The position numbers were made by a program, and so were the translations under genes. From Marinobacter mobilis (GTDB lineage: Bacteria > Pseudomonadota > Gammaproteobacteria > Pseudomonadales > Oleiphilaceae), in the NCBI RefSeq assembly GCF_900106945.1, contig NZ_FNNE01000010.1:124001-188000 (forward strand): a stretch of DNA of 64,000 nucleotides. The letters run 5' to 3'. This document shows positions 1 to 9,349 of the stretch, in pieces. Position 1 is the stretch's first letter. Each line of letters opens with the position of its first letter. Below the pieces are notes generated by a model. It saw only the letters and a list, made by a program, of their open reading frames with translations, was not told the DNA's origin and made no database searches.

Positions 1-425
1 CCGACGTTGTCGCCTTCCAGCAGGATGGGAATGGAAACGTGATACTGATCCAGGGACAGCAATTCCGGCGTCATCGGGAGATTCGCGGCGACCGTCGCCA
101 GCACCGGCGTTTCCGGCGTCTTGGCGATGAGCTCACCCTGTTCATCGGTCAGGGCAAGATAATCAATGCCATCGACATCAGACCCGATGAATTCGTTCAA
201 AAACGGAGCAAGCTGCTGCACCGAGTTGCCAATCCCCAGGTGCACAGAAATCCCCAGGTTCAGTGTCTGGGAGTAGGTAGTGACCGACTGCACCAGGTTT
301 TCCACCTGCACCTGTTCAAACACTTGCTTGGTATGAACCACCAACAACCAGAACAGGAGTAACAGAGGCGCCGTCAGCAGCAGCAAGACCTGGGTACGGA
401 TCGAACGATACCAGGGCACCGGCAT
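1..425 (-). CDS. Membrane sensor protein, N-terminal part (cut by window edge)
   Basis: Reading from an ATG at 425 on the minus strand, the frame stays open to the window edge (141 codons). The product starts with a short basic stretch (MPVPWYRSIRTQ) and one hydrophobic membrane helix at about residues 12-30. A polar region follows that reads like a periplasmic sensor domain. The start lies 2 nt after the stop of the REC-GGDEF-EAL gene, so the two are probably translated together. This suggests a histidine kinase or GGDEF-type sensor partnered with that response regulator. The catalytic part lies outside the window, so the class cannot be confirmed. Confidence 0.7.
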   Translation of the reverse strand, partial: MPVPWYRSIRTQVLLLLTAPLLLLFWLLVVHTKQVFEQVQVENLVQSVTTYSQTLNLGISVHLGIGNSVQQLAPFLNEFIGSDVDGIDYLALTDEQGELIAKTPETPVLATVAANLPMTPELLSLDQYHVSIPILLEGDNV

Positions 426-427
426 GA

Positions 428-2656
428 TTACGCGCGCCCTTGCAGCAATTCGCGGACCTCGGCCATGGGCATTGGACGGGCAAACAGATAGCCCTGGAAG
501 CTGTTGATGCGCAGTTCCCGTAGCAGGCGAGCTTCTGCTTCTTCTTCGATACCCTCGGCCACCACGTCCAACCCCAGCGATGCGCTCAGGTCCAGAATCG
601 ATCTCACGATGGCAACGCCAGCGGGTTCCTTGATCTTCTGGATAAACGATCGGTCCAGCTTGAGCTGATCCACCGGCAATCGCGCCAGGTAGGAGAGAGA
701 TGAATAGCCGGTACCAAAATCGTCCAGAGAGATGCTGACGCCGGACGCTTTCAATCGGCCGAGCAATTCAATGGCACCTTCGATGCCGCCAACAATCGCC
801 GCCGACTCGGTTATTTCGAAGATCAAACTGGAAACCGGGACACCATAACGCTCCGCACAGGCCGTAAAACGGTCGACAATGGACAGGTCATGCAGTTGCG
901 CACCGGAGATATTGATCGCCACAGGACCGGCCTGGGGAACATGGGCAATCAGGTCTGCATATTCCCGGAGCACCCTCTCCAACACCCACTGAAACAGATC
1001 GTTGCCCAAACCGGCGGTTTCAGCCAACGGGACAAATTCCGCCGGGGACACCCAGTGACCATCGGGATGGGGCCAGCGAACCAACGCCTCCATGCCGCAA
1101 TAGCATTCCCCCGCAAGGTCCCATTTGGGCTGATAATGCATGGTCAGCTGATCATCACGGATCGCAATCACCAGATCCCGCAGTAGTTGGATGTTGCGGC
1201 GCCCATTTTCCAGCGCCGCCATCGGGTAGTGCTTGAGCCCGCGACGGTTATGTCGCTTGGCATCTTTCATAAACAGGTGAGCAGCGCCCAATAGCTGGGC
1301 GCCATTCAACCCCATCTCATCGAGATCCACGGTGATCGCCGTGGCCATGATGTGCACATTAAACCCGGTGAACGCTACTTCCTGGTTGAGTACCGACTCC
1401 ACCACCGTTTTATCAACGGCTCCGGGAATCACCGCCGCAAAGGTGTCATCCCCCAGGTGAGCAAAGAACTTACTGATGTCGCGCAGGCTGCCCTGTAGCT
1501 TGCTCGCATACTGCCGGATCAGTTTGGCGCATTTGGCCTGGCCCAGTGTTTCCAGAACGCTGTTGAAATAATCGATATTGATCAGCAACAGGCGATGGTC
1601 AAACAGCTGCCGTCGCTGGCCATCCAGCCATTGTTCAAAACTATTGCGATTGGGCAGCAGGGTGGTCGGGTCAAAGAACGCCTGCTGATTCAGGCGGTCA
1701 ATGAGTGTCATATTGTCCGCCATCAGACCAATGTTCTGGCAGAACAGCTGCAACAGGTCTTTCTCCTCAGCCGTCACCGCTTGCCGGCATTCGACATACA
1801 CCACCAATGAAAAATGCTGACCGCGACAGATCAGTGCCGTGCCTTCGGCGCCGAAATAATGTTGATTGCTTTTGATGACCCGGTCGATCAACTGCCGCTG
1901 AAGCAGAGAGGATATTTCCTGTACCGATCGCGCAATCAGTCCCTCAAAGCGCCCGGTCGCCGCTACGATGCTCTGATCATTCAGCTCAAACGGCTCTGCG
2001 GCCACCCGGTCACGGGGTATCGACACCACCACGATGCCTTCCGATTCGTTGAGATTCAGGACCCCCCCGATCTGGGTCAGAATACCAAAGGAAAACTGGC
2101 GAAAGCCGTCACTGCTGAGAAGGCTCCGGGTTGCCTCAATAATGTGCTGCAGTCCACGATGGCTGGTCTCGAGCCGGAGAATCTGCTGGTAACTTCGCAA
2201 CGCTGCGGTTAGTGAGGTAATCAACCGAACCTGAGTCAGCTCATTCTTCACCCGGTAGTCGTTGATGTCGTATTCGCTGATGACCTTGAGTTCCGGGGCA
2301 TAACCAGCCTGTCCGGTACGCAGGATGATCCGGGTTTTCAGCAGTTTGAGGTCTTCCCGAATCCACTTGGCCAACCGCAAGCCCGCATCGGAGGTTTCCA
2401 TCACCACATCAAGCAGAATAACCGCCGGCTCATCATGAGCTGACAGATACTGGCGCGCATCTTCCGCCGAGAAGGCAGATTGCAGGCTTACCCGCGCCCC
2501 GAGAAGCTCAATGTCTGAGAGGGCAAATCGGGTCGACTCGTGCACTTCCGGATCGTCGTCCACCACCAATATTTGCCAGAGGTGTGCCGCGGGCATCTCG
2601 GCGACTTTGCTATCCGCATCGTCTTCCGCAACAAATTCCACAATGTCATCGGTCAT
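428..2656 (-). CDS. Response regulator with DUF3369-like, degenerate GGDEF and EAL domains (c-di-GMP phosphodiesterase)
   Basis: This 742-residue cytoplasmic protein probably hydrolyses c-di-GMP under phosphorelay control. Residues about 27-150 form a REC domain with acidic pocket VVDDDP and phospho-acceptor D83 in VILLDVV. Residues about 165-320 resemble the DUF3369 sensor seen after REC in such proteins. A GGDEF-like domain (about 330-480) has LGDDT in place of GGDEF and is probably not a cyclase. The C-terminal EAL domain (about 490-740) keeps EALVRW, the NIS motif and DDFGTGYSSL, so phosphodiesterase activity is likely. It is upstream of, and 2 nt from, a membrane sensor gene. The domain reading is firm; the signal is unknown. 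Confidence 0.92.
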   Translation of the reverse strand: MTDDIVEFVAEDDADSKVAEMPAAHLWQILVVDDDPEVHESTRFALSDIELLGARVSLQSAFSAEDARQYLSAHDEPAVILLDVVMETSDAGLRLAKWIREDLKLLKTRIILRTGQAGYAPELKVISEYDINDYRVKNELTQVRLITSLTAALRSYQQILRLETSHRGLQHIIEATRSLLSSDGFRQFSFGILTQIGGVLNLNESEGIVVVSIPRDRVAAEPFELNDQSIVAATGRFEGLIARSVQEISSLLQRQLIDRVIKSNQHYFGAEGTALICRGQHFSLVVYVECRQAVTAEEKDLLQLFCQNIGLMADNMTLIDRLNQQAFFDPTTLLPNRNSFEQWLDGQRRQLFDHRLLLINIDYFNSVLETLGQAKCAKLIRQYASKLQGSLRDISKFFAHLGDDTFAAVIPGAVDKTVVESVLNQEVAFTGFNVHIMATAITVDLDEMGLNGAQLLGAAHLFMKDAKRHNRRGLKHYPMAALENGRRNIQLLRDLVIAIRDDQLTMHYQPKWDLAGECYCGMEALVRWPHPDGHWVSPAEFVPLAETAGLGNDLFQWVLERVLREYADLIAHVPQAGPVAINISGAQLHDLSIVDRFTACAERYGVPVSSLIFEITESAAIVGGIEGAIELLGRLKASGVSISLDDFGTGYSSLSYLARLPVDQLKLDRSFIQKIKEPAGVAIVRSILDLSASLGLDVVAEGIEEEAEARLLRELRINSFQGYLFARPMPMAEVRELLQGRA

Positions 2657-2797
2657 GCAGAGTTCCTGTTGAATCCTGGGTGTTCCTACTACCGTTCAGT
2701 GGAGTCCTGTGAGCTCGGCCAAGGCCCGATACTCCACCAACAAACGGCGATGACAGGCCCCTTTCCCCATAGAGACACCGCAACCCTCAACAGTTTA

Positions 2798-2809
2798 GTA
2801 CAAATGTAC
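2798..2809. promoter_or_regulatory. Short inverted repeat upstream of the REC-GGDEF-EAL gene
   Basis: GTACA and TGTAC are separated by 2 nt inside an AT-rich patch about 140 bp before the start of the phosphodiesterase gene. The 361 bp from 2657 to 3017 hold no credible gene, so this is the best candidate for a regulatory site there. No cognate regulator is encoded nearby. A 5-bp arm could arise by chance. Confidence 0.25.
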
Positions 2810-3017
2810 AACAACCAAAATTTATACGACGATCAGGCTGACGGTGATGAGGCTTTCCGGTAGCGCCCGAGTCGAAGAAACCACCGGTCAGATCTTGGGC
2901 GAATCCAGGTTGGACGCTGTTGGTATTGAGAGCGCTGTGAACAGGGGCATGACCAGCTCTACCAGAGCGTGAGCTCCTGGTGTTCAGCAGAAGGAGGGTG
3001 CCGGTAACGGCCCGGAA

Positions 3018-3091
3018 TGGAGCGGGTGAAGGGAATCGAACCCTCGTATGCAGCTTGGGAAGCTGCCGTTCTACCATTGAACTACACCCGC
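3018..3091 (-). tRNA. glyU: tRNA-Gly, anticodon CCC
   Basis: The minus strand gives a complete cloverleaf of 74 nt. The acceptor arm is GCGGGTG paired with CACCCGC. The D-arm is GTTC-AATGGTA-GAAC, the anticodon stem is GCAGC/GCTGC, and the loop TTCCCAA gives anticodon CCC. The T-arm is AGGG-TTCGATT-CCCT, and CCA is encoded at the 3' end. The sequence is close to E. coli glyU (from memory). An open reading frame running across it is the usual artefact of a tRNA read as protein. Confidence 0.97.
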
Positions 3092-3122
3092 TGAACGACA
3101 CGCACCCGTAGGTGTCGGCAAG

Positions 3123-3151
3123 ACTATAGAGCCCGCCACAGAAACTGGCAA
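3123..3151 (-). promoter_or_regulatory. Sigma-70 promoter of tRNA-Gly
   Basis: On the minus strand TTGCCA (3151-3146) is followed after 17 nt by TATAGT (3128-3123). About 30 bp then separate the -10 box from the tRNA 5' end. The GC-rich stretch after the -10 box fits a stringently controlled stable-RNA promoter. Confidence 0.7.
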
Positions 3152-3338
3152 GCGCGTTTTACCGCGCGCGCGAATCCACAATTGTTCACCGGGATTGCCG
3201 CCACTAACCTCTGCGGGTGTGCGATACTTTCAGCTGAGTCCCCTTCCGGGGCGCATCGGCCTGTAGCGACGCATGCTGACTCCGGAAATCCGCCCTTGCC
3301 CCGGAATACCGGCTGCCCGACCAACCGCTGGAGACTGA

Positions 3339-5060
3339 ATGGATTTCACGCTCATCCTCATTGCTGCCCTGATGCTGGTCATCAGCATCGTACTCAGCCC
3401 GCTGTCCAGCCGGCTGGGCATGCCGGTGCTGCTGATTTTCCTGATTGTGGGCATGATGATGGGCGAGGACGGTGCCGGCGGGATCCGCTTCGACAATTTC
3501 GAATTGGCCTTCCTGGTCGGCAACCTGGCGCTGGCGGTCATCCTCCTTGACGGCGGTATGCGCACCCGGGCAGACACCTTCCGGGTTGGCCTCAAGCCCG
3601 CCCTGATGCTGGCCACGGTGGGGGTATTCATCACCGCCGCCGGGGCGGCCCTGATTGCTCATTGGGTATTCGACCTGCACTGGATGACCGCGTTCCTGCT
3701 GGGCGCGATCATTTCCTCCACCGACGCCGCTGCCGTGTTTTCATTGCTGCAGGGGCGCGGGCTGCACCTGAACGAACGGGTCAGCGCCACCCTGGAGATC
3801 GAGTCCGGCAGTAACGACCCGATGGCCATTTTCCTCACCATGATGCTGGTGACTATGGTGGAAACCCGTGAAGCCAGTGCCGGTTGGCAGGTGGCCTCGA
3901 TCCTGGTTCAGCAATTCGGCATCGGCACGCTGATGGGCGTCGCCGGCGGCTACCTGGTGGTCGCGCTGGTCAACCGCATTCCGCTCACGCCGTCGCTGTA
4001 TCCGTTACTGGTGGTTGCTTCCGGACTGGCCATCTTTGCCGCCACTAACGCCCTTCAGGGCAGCGGCTTTCTCGCGATATACCTGACCGGAGTGATGATC
4101 GGCAATCGCCATGTGCGAATGTTGCCGATGATCCTGCAGGTGCATGACGGCCTCGCCTGGTTGGCTCAGCTCTGCCTGTTCCTGATCCTGGGTCTGCTGG
4201 TGAACCCTTCCGAGCTGCTGCCGCTGACCGCCGGTGCCCTGTTGCTGGCCTCCACACTGATTTTTGTGATCCGCCCGCTCGCGGTGATCGGCACCCTGTG
4301 GCCATTCGGTTTCAACCGGCGCGAGCTCGGGTTCATCAGCTGGGTCGGTCTGCGGGGGGCAGTACCGATCGTGCTGGCCCTGTTCCCGGTGATGGCCAAC
4401 CTGCCGGAGGCCCGGCTGCTGTTCCATATCGCCTTCTTCATCGTCCTGGTGTCGCTGCTGATCCAGGGCACCACCATGGCGCCACTGGCCCGTAAGCTGA
4501 AGCTGGAAGTACCCGCCGGCGATGATCCTTACCGGCGCATGCCACTGGATGTCAGCGCCGCCGGTGATCACGAACTGATGCTGTTTCCGTTGCGGGGAGA
4601 GCCCTGGCGCGACAGCCGGCCGCTGCAGCAGCTCAAGTTGCCGCCCAACACCGCCATTGCCGGGGTCTTCCGCGAGCGCTTGTGCCTGCAACCGGTGCCG
4701 GAGCTGATGGTCAGCACGGGCGATGTCATTGCCATTTTTGCGGTACCCGATCTGTTACCGGAACTCGGCAAGTCACTCAGTGGCCGGCAGCCGCCACGGC
4801 ATTTGGCAGAACGGGCCTTTTTCGGGGATTTCGTGCTCAATGGCGATGCCTTGCTCGGGGATGTGGAGCAGGTCTATGGCATCGAGTTTGATGAACTGCC
4901 CCCTGAACTGTCACTGGCCGACTGCTTTGCCCGGCGCACCCGGGGCCATCCGGTGGTGGGCGACAAGGTGCTGCTGGGACCGGTCACCCTGGTGGCGAGG
5001 GCAACCGATGTTGATCGGGTCACCATGGTGGGCCTGAAAATGACCGATCAAGAAACTTAA
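3339..5060 (+). CDS. nhaP2: K+/H+ antiporter, CPA1 family with RCK_C and CorC/HlyC-type C-terminal domains
   Basis: This 573-residue inner-membrane protein matches the NhaP2/CvrA type of monovalent cation/proton antiporter, which exports K+ in exchange for protons. Residues 1-390 form about 12 hydrophobic helices. SSTDAAAVF at 126-134 and the Asn-Asp pair in ESGSNDP (about 155-161) are the CPA1 ion-binding signatures. Residues about 400-480 read like the TrkA-C (RCK_C) regulatory domain and 490-570 like the CorC/HlyC-associated domain, the arrangement of long NhaP2 proteins. It stands alone between a tRNA and an L,D-transpeptidase. The ion preference (K+ versus Na+) is taken from the family. 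Confidence 0.92.
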   Translation: MDFTLILIAALMLVISIVLSPLSSRLGMPVLLIFLIVGMMMGEDGAGGIRFDNFELAFLVGNLALAVILLDGGMRTRADTFRVGLKPALMLATVGVFITAAGAALIAHWVFDLHWMTAFLLGAIISSTDAAAVFSLLQGRGLHLNERVSATLEIESGSNDPMAIFLTMMLVTMVETREASAGWQVASILVQQFGIGTLMGVAGGYLVVALVNRIPLTPSLYPLLVVASGLAIFAATNALQGSGFLAIYLTGVMIGNRHVRMLPMILQVHDGLAWLAQLCLFLILGLLVNPSELLPLTAGALLLASTLIFVIRPLAVIGTLWPFGFNRRELGFISWVGLRGAVPIVLALFPVMANLPEARLLFHIAFFIVLVSLLIQGTTMAPLARKLKLEVPAGDDPYRRMPLDVSAAGDHELMLFPLRGEPWRDSRPLQQLKLPPNTAIAGVFRERLCLQPVPELMVSTGDVIAIFAVPDLLPELGKSLSGRQPPRHLAERAFFGDFVLNGDALLGDVEQVYGIEFDELPPELSLADCFARRTRGHPVVGDKVLLGPVTLVARATDVDRVTMVGLKMTDQET

Positions 5061-5149
5061 CATTTTGACGACACGACAATATTCGTTATGACGACTGTCT
5101 GTGCTATAAAAAGTTCCACTCCCTGATTAATGATTAGTAAGGATTGGTT

Positions 5150-5686
5150 TTGCGTCCGTACCACCTGCTGCTGTCTATCGCACTGCCGTTACTGCTGATT
5201 CTGGCCCCACAAGGACAGGCCTCGGAACTGGCACTGGCGACCACTACCATGGACGACATGCCGTCCATCAGTGAGGTTCTGGTGCGCAAGCAGGAACGCC
5301 GGCTCTACCTGATGGCCGGAGAAGATGTGATCCGCAGCTATCGCATTTCCCTGGGCGACAATCCCGTGGGCCACAAGCTTTACGAAGGCGACGAACGCAC
5401 CCCGGAAGGCCGCTATACCCTGGACTGGCGCAACGCCAACAGCGACTTCTACAAGTCGATTCACATTTCCTACCCCAACACCCGAGACCGTGAGCTGGCC
5501 CGCGCCTGGGGTCTCGACCCCGGTGGCAGCATCATGATCCACGGTCTGCCCAATGAGGCCGGCGACTATGCCTTCGCCTACCGCGGCCTCGACTGGACGA
5601 ACGGCTGCATTGCGGTCAGCAACGACGAAATGGATGAAATCTGGCAACTGGTCGCCGACGGCACCCCCATCCAGATTGTGCCCTGA
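5150..5686 (+). CDS. L,D-transpeptidase (YkuD domain), periplasmic
   Basis: The protein has a signal peptide (residues 1-24, ending GQASE) and one YkuD domain. The catalytic site is visible as HG at 131-132 and C153 in NGCIAVSN. A TTG start at 5150 is chosen because AAGGA lies 6 nt upstream; a TTG at 5144 is too close to that site. YkuD enzymes form or break L,D bonds in peptidoglycan, and some attach Braun lipoprotein to it or release it. The next gene on the same strand encodes such a lipoprotein with a free C-terminal lysine, which makes that role attractive here. The direction of the reaction (attachment or release) cannot be told from sequence. Confidence 0.85.
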   Translation: MRPYHLLLSIALPLLLILAPQGQASELALATTTMDDMPSISEVLVRKQERRLYLMAGEDVIRSYRISLGDNPVGHKLYEGDERTPEGRYTLDWRNANSDFYKSIHISYPNTRDRELARAWGLDPGGSIMIHGLPNEAGDYAFAYRGLDWTNGCIAVSNDEMDEIWQLVADGTPIQIVP

Positions 5687-5753
5687 CGCCTTCAGCTCCT
5701 CATGCATTCGTCATTTTTTGACGACTTCGCGGGTTAACATTTTTTAAGTTGTT

Positions 5754-5830
5754 GTCGAACCGTGAAAACTTTTGTCGATACTTAGTTAACATTATCGCTG
5801 ATTGTGTTTTAAACTAATTCACGATTCCGG
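5754..5830 (+). promoter_or_regulatory. Promoter region of the lipoprotein gene
   Basis: The 238 bp between the transpeptidase and the lipoprotein gene are AT-rich and gene-free. Several overlapping sigma-70-like elements occur, the best being TTAACA, 17 nt, TTAAAC around 5785-5815. None is a close consensus match, so only the region is assigned. Confidence 0.35.
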
Positions 5831-5924
5831 TTGTCGAAGCCACCCGCGCACGAAATAACTGGATGTTGGCTAAAGAAGCTTCTGCTCCACAGGAAGTAAA
5901 TCGACTCAATAAAGAGGATTTGAT

Positions 5925-6203
5925 ATGCGTAAGTTGACCATCGCTGGAATTGCCCTGGCCACTGCTATGACTGCTGGTTGTGCGTCCAACCAGGCTGCTA
6001 TTGACGAAGCAAGTGCAAACGCTGCTTCCGCTGAGCAGACTGCCGGCAACGCAATGGAAACTGCTAACCAGGCTATCAGCGCTGCACGTTCTGCACAGCA
6101 GACCGCTGAAGAAGCACTGGCCGCTGCACAGGCTGCTCAGCGTTCCGCTGACGAAGCCAACGAGCGCGCTCGTCGTATGCTGGAGCAAGCCAGCCAGAAG
6201 TAA
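5925..6203 (+). CDS. Major outer-membrane lipoprotein with alanine-zipper coiled coil (Lpp/OprI type)
   Basis: The product has 92 residues: a lipoprotein signal with lipobox TAGC (lipidated Cys at 19), then a coiled coil very rich in Ala, Gln and Glu, ending in Lys. This is the build of Pseudomonas OprI and of Braun's lipoprotein, which trimerise and tie the outer membrane to peptidoglycan through the C-terminal lysine. A GAGGA-type ribosome site precedes the ATG and a strong terminator follows 20 nt after the stop. The gene is therefore a single transcript, likely abundant. Local codon use is strongly biased (GCT, CGT, AAC), as expected for high expression. Confidence 0.93.
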   Translation: MRKLTIAGIALATAMTAGCASNQAAIDEASANAASAEQTAGNAMETANQAISAARSAQQTAEEALAAAQAAQRSADEANERARRMLEQASQK

Positions 6204-6222
6204 TGAGTCTTCTGACTTATGG

Positions 6223-6251
6223 AAAACCGGTCTCCGTGACCGGTTTTTTTT
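6223..6251 (+). terminator. Rho-independent terminator of the lipoprotein gene
   Basis: AAAACCGGTC and GACCGGTTTT form a 10-bp stem around a TCCGT loop, followed by a run of T. The A-run on the left arm may let it also stop the convergent NfeD/stomatin transcript, which ends at 6258. Confidence 0.9.
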
Positions 6252-6257
6252 CGTCGG

Positions 6258-7034
6258 TTATTCGGCGTCTTGGCCCGGTTTGCCCCCGGCCTTGCGGAAC
6301 GCCTCCAGCAGATCCATTGGCAGCGGGAACACAATGGTCGACGTATTGTTGGTGCTCATATCCGCCAGAGTCTGCATGTAGCGAAGCTGCATCGCCCCCG
6401 AGTTGGTGGACATGATTTCCGCCGCCTCCACCAGTTTCTTCGACGCCTGCAGCTCCCCCTCTGCGTGGATGACCTTGGCACGCCGTTCCCTTTCCGCCTC
6501 AGCCTGACGGGCAATGGCCCGAATCATCGTTTCATTCAGGTCGACGTGCTTGATCTCAACATTGGCCACCTTGATCCCCCATTCCTCGGTCTGGGCGTCA
6601 ATAATCTCCTGCAGGTCAGAGTTTATCTTGTCCCGCTCCGCCAGCATTTCGTCGAGATCATGCTTGCCCAGCACCGAGCGCAAGGTGGTCTGGGCCAGCT
6701 GACTGGTGGCGTTGGTAAAGTTTTCCACCCGAATGATTGCCCGTTCAGGGTCCACCACCCGGAAGTACAGTACCGCGTTGACCCGCACGGTGACGTTATC
6801 CCTGGAAATCACATCCTGACTGGGTACATCCATGGTAATGACCCGCAGATCCACCCTCACCAACTGCTGAATGCCAGGGATGATGATGATCAACCCTGGT
6901 CCCTTGACCCCCTGGAAGCGGCCAAGGAAGAACACTACGCCACGCTCGTATTCCGGCAGGATCCTGATTGCCGAACCAATGATCAACACCAGCACCACAG
7001 TGGGTGCCACATAGGGAATCAGATCACCAATCAT
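6258..7034 (-). CDS. Stomatin/slipin-like SPFH membrane protein
   Basis: The 258-residue protein has an N-terminal hydrophobic hairpin (about 8-25), then an SPFH/Band 7 domain opening [20 protein letters not shown], then an Ala/Glu/Arg-rich coiled coil (about 170-215). It is the partner type of the long NfeD protein encoded just upstream, 23 nt away on the same strand. Family members form membrane microdomains and oligomeric scaffolds, and in archaea the paired NfeD protease cleaves the stomatin. A strong AGGAGG site precedes the ATG. The cellular target in this organism is unknown. Confidence 0.92.
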   Translation of the reverse strand: MIGDLIPYVAPTVVLVLIIGSAIRILPEYERGVVFFLGRFQGVKGPGLIIIIPGIQQLVRVDLRVITMDVPSQDVISRDNVTVRVNAVLYFRVVDPERAIIRVENFTNATSQLAQTTLRSVLGKHDLDEMLAERDKINSDLQEIIDAQTEEWGIKVANVEIKHVDLNETMIRAIARQAEAERERRAKVIHAEGELQASKKLVEAAEIMSTNSGAMQLRYMQTLADMSTNNTSTIVFPLPMDLLEAFRKAGGKPGQDAE

Positions 7035-7057
7035 ATTACCTCCTTCCCTTGCTCGAT

Positions 7058-8515
7058 TTAGTCGTCCCCGTTGTCACCTTGGGGCACCGCACGGACCCGA
7101 ACGGTGAGACCTTCAACCGCCAGCACTTGCAGCACTTCACCCGCATGAATTGGCGTGGCGCTGACCGCGTTCCAGCGCTCCCCACTGAGCCGGACATGAC
7201 CACGGTACTCGCCTTCGGAATCATGAAACCGGTCCAGCGCCTCGGCCTTCTCAAACCCCATCTGCTCCCGGCCGCTGACCGGATGATGTCGCCGCAGGCT
7301 CATCAGCCGCAGCACGGTCCACAGAATGAAGCCTGCAGCCACCAGCGCAATGCCACCGATGGTCGGTATCGATATATCACTGTGACTGCCGTCCATCAGG
7401 ATGATCGAGCCGGTCACGAAGGCGATAATGCCGCCGATACCGAGTATGCCAAAGCTGGGCATGAACGCCTCGCCGACAATAAAGGCCAGCCCCAGCAGGA
7501 TCAGCGCCAGCCCGGCATAGTTGACGGACAGCACCTGGAAGGCGAATAACGCCAGGATCAGACAGATAGCGCCAATCACGCCCGGCACGATGGCGCCGGG
7601 GTTGGACAGCTCGAAGATGATGCCGTAGAAACCGATGATCATCAGGAAGTAGGCCACGTTAGGGTCGGTGATCACCGCCAGCAGGCGAGTACGCCAGTCC
7701 GCTTCCAGGTGCACCAGTTCCAGGTCTTGGGTCTGCAGCGTGCGGTCCCCGGAGGCCAGACGCACCACATGACCGTCCAGCTGGGCCAGCAGGTTCTGCA
7801 GGTTACTTGCCACCAGATCAATGACATTCTGCTCCAGCGCCTGCTCCGCGCCCAGGTTCACCGCCTCCCGCACGGCCTCTTCGGCCCAGTCGGCGTTACG
7901 GCCGTGGCGGTCGGCAAGACCGCGGATATAACTGACCGCGTCCTCCAACACCTTGCGCTCCATAGCAGTGCCGCCCCGGCGCTTGCTGTCCTCTGCGGCG
8001 GTATCATCGGAGGCGGAATCGGATTCGGCGTCAGGCTCAGGTTCCGGCTCGCTGGACCCTGGCAATCCGCCCATCTGTACCGGTGTCGCCGAGCCCAAAT
8101 GGGTTGCGGGCGCCATAGCGGCGACGTGACTGCCGTAAAGGATATAGGTGCCGGCACTGGCGGCACGGGCCCCTTCCGGCGCGACATAGGAGATGACAGG
8201 AACGTCAGCGGCGAGGATCGCCTTGATGATGGTACGCATGGACTCCATCAGGCCGCCCGGGGTATCGATCTGCAGCACCAGCAGCTCGGCACCCTGCTCT
8301 TCAGCGCTGCGAATGCCTCGCACCACGTAGTCCATGGTGGCGGGCCCGATGGCGCCATCGATGGTCAGCACCAGGCCAGAACGGCCCTCAGCCCCGGCAT
8401 CCCGGATCGTGCTGCCAAAGGCAAGCAGCAGCAGAGCAATGACAGGCAACAGGAGGGCGAAGCCGCGTCGGTAAAGGCGGGAACGGATGGATAGTCTGGG
8501 TTCGGTAACCAACAT
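7058..8515 (-). CDS. Long NfeD: membrane-bound ClpP-class serine protease with OB domain
   Basis: After a signal/anchor helix (about 14-33), residues about 45-280 form a ClpP-class protease domain. The [10 protein letters not shown] and [10 protein letters not shown] segments carry the expected serine, with a lysine downstream. Four or five hydrophobic helices (about 290-400) and a C-terminal NfeD OB-fold follow. An acidic insert rich in Glu, Asp and Ser (about residues 148-170) splits the protease domain. The ATG at 8515 is chosen because GGGGAG lies upstream; a TTG 18 nt earlier lacks a site. It forms an operon with the stomatin downstream. Confidence 0.92.
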   Translation of the reverse strand: MLVTEPRLSIRSRLYRRGFALLLPVIALLLLAFGSTIRDAGAEGRSGLVLTIDGAIGPATMDYVVRGIRSAEEQGAELLVLQIDTPGGLMESMRTIIKAILAADVPVISYVAPEGARAASAGTYILYGSHVAAMAPATHLGSATPVQMGGLPGSSEPEPEPDAESDSASDDTAAEDSKRRGGTAMERKVLEDAVSYIRGLADRHGRNADWAEEAVREAVNLGAEQALEQNVIDLVASNLQNLLAQLDGHVVRLASGDRTLQTQDLELVHLEADWRTRLLAVITDPNVAYFLMIIGFYGIIFELSNPGAIVPGVIGAICLILALFAFQVLSVNYAGLALILLGLAFIVGEAFMPSFGILGIGGIIAFVTGSIILMDGSHSDISIPTIGGIALVAAGFILWTVLRLMSLRRHHPVSGREQMGFEKAEALDRFHDSEGEYRGHVRLSGERWNAVSATPIHAGEVLQVLAVEGLTVRVRAVPQGDNGDD

Positions 8516-8572
8516 GCCGTCTCCCCGGATCAAGTCCTGGTGAGCCCAGCCGTGGCGTTATGGCGTGGCCCG

Positions 8573-9325
8573 CTAGAACAGGCGGGCAAGCACGCCCACG
8601 GGCAACCGCTTGAGCACAAACCCCAGCGGCGTCCATGGCCAGCCCGGCACGTAGAGCTCAGGCTTTTCAGATTCGATGGCCTTGACCATGGCTGCACAGC
8701 CGGTCCGGGCATCGACGATAAACGGTGTGTTCTTCACTTTTTCATTGATCGCAGTACGAATATAGCCCGGATACAGGGTCGTCACCCGTATCGGTGAGCG
8801 TTTTTTCGCCAATTCCACCCGCAATCCTTCCGACAGTGCCGCCAGCCCCGCCTTGGTGGCCGCATACGTGGTCACATTGCCCGGCATACCCCGTACCGCG
8901 GTCACGGAGGAAACCACCACCAAGTGGCCCTTGTTCTGGGCCCGGAAAATTTCCATGGCGGCTTCCATCTGCGCCAGTGCCGCCACAAAATTGGTTTCTG
9001 CGGTCTGCAGGTTAGCCCGGAACTTGCCGGCTCCCAGAGGCTGCCCCTTTCCGATACCTGCGTTCACAATGATGCGGTCCAGCTGGCCAAAGTCGTCACG
9101 GAAGGCTTGGAACACCTCAAACACCTGGTCGTGATTGTTGACGTCCAGGGCCCGCACTTTCACGGTAAGACCCGGATGACTGCCCTCAAGTTCCTCACGC
9201 AGTTGCTCCAGCCGCTCGGTGCGGCGGGCACACAGCGCCAGATTGCAGCCACGGTTGGCAAATTCCCGTGCCATACCTTCGCCGAGGCCAGAGCTGGCGC
9301 CGGTAATAAGAACTGTCTGAGTCAT
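8573..9325 (-). CDS. Short-chain dehydrogenase/reductase
   Basis: A classical 250-residue SDR: the cofactor motif TGASSGLG at residues 8-15, NAG at about 90, and the catalytic Ser and YAATK (Tyr-x3-Lys) at about 140-160. CARRTER after beta-2 has arginines that favour NADP(H). A hydrophobic C-terminus (WPWTPLGFVLKRL) may associate with membrane. A GAGGA site lies 7 nt before the ATG. The substrate cannot be inferred. It precedes nfeD by 57 bp on the same strand and may share its transcript. Confidence 0.9.
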   Translation of the reverse strand: MTQTVLITGASSGLGEGMAREFANRGCNLALCARRTERLEQLREELEGSHPGLTVKVRALDVNNHDQVFEVFQAFRDDFGQLDRIIVNAGIGKGQPLGAGKFRANLQTAETNFVAALAQMEAAMEIFRAQNKGHLVVVSSVTAVRGMPGNVTTYAATKAGLAALSEGLRVELAKKRSPIRVTTLYPGYIRTAINEKVKNTPFIVDARTGCAAMVKAIESEKPELYVPGWPWTPLGFVLKRLPVGVLARLF

Positions 9326-9349
9326 GGGTCTTCCTCGTCTGCGCCCGGA

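Noticed and set aside
2945..2985. Minus-strand stretch resembling a tRNA D-arm (AGCTC ... GGTAGAGC), possibly a decayed tRNA
   Set aside because: No acceptor stem, anticodon arm or T-arm at the right distances could be found.
2787..3101. 104-codon minus-strand open frame across the tRNA-Gly gene
   Set aside because: It contains the translated antisense of nothing but the tRNA itself and flanking spacer; such frames over tRNAs are a known artefact.
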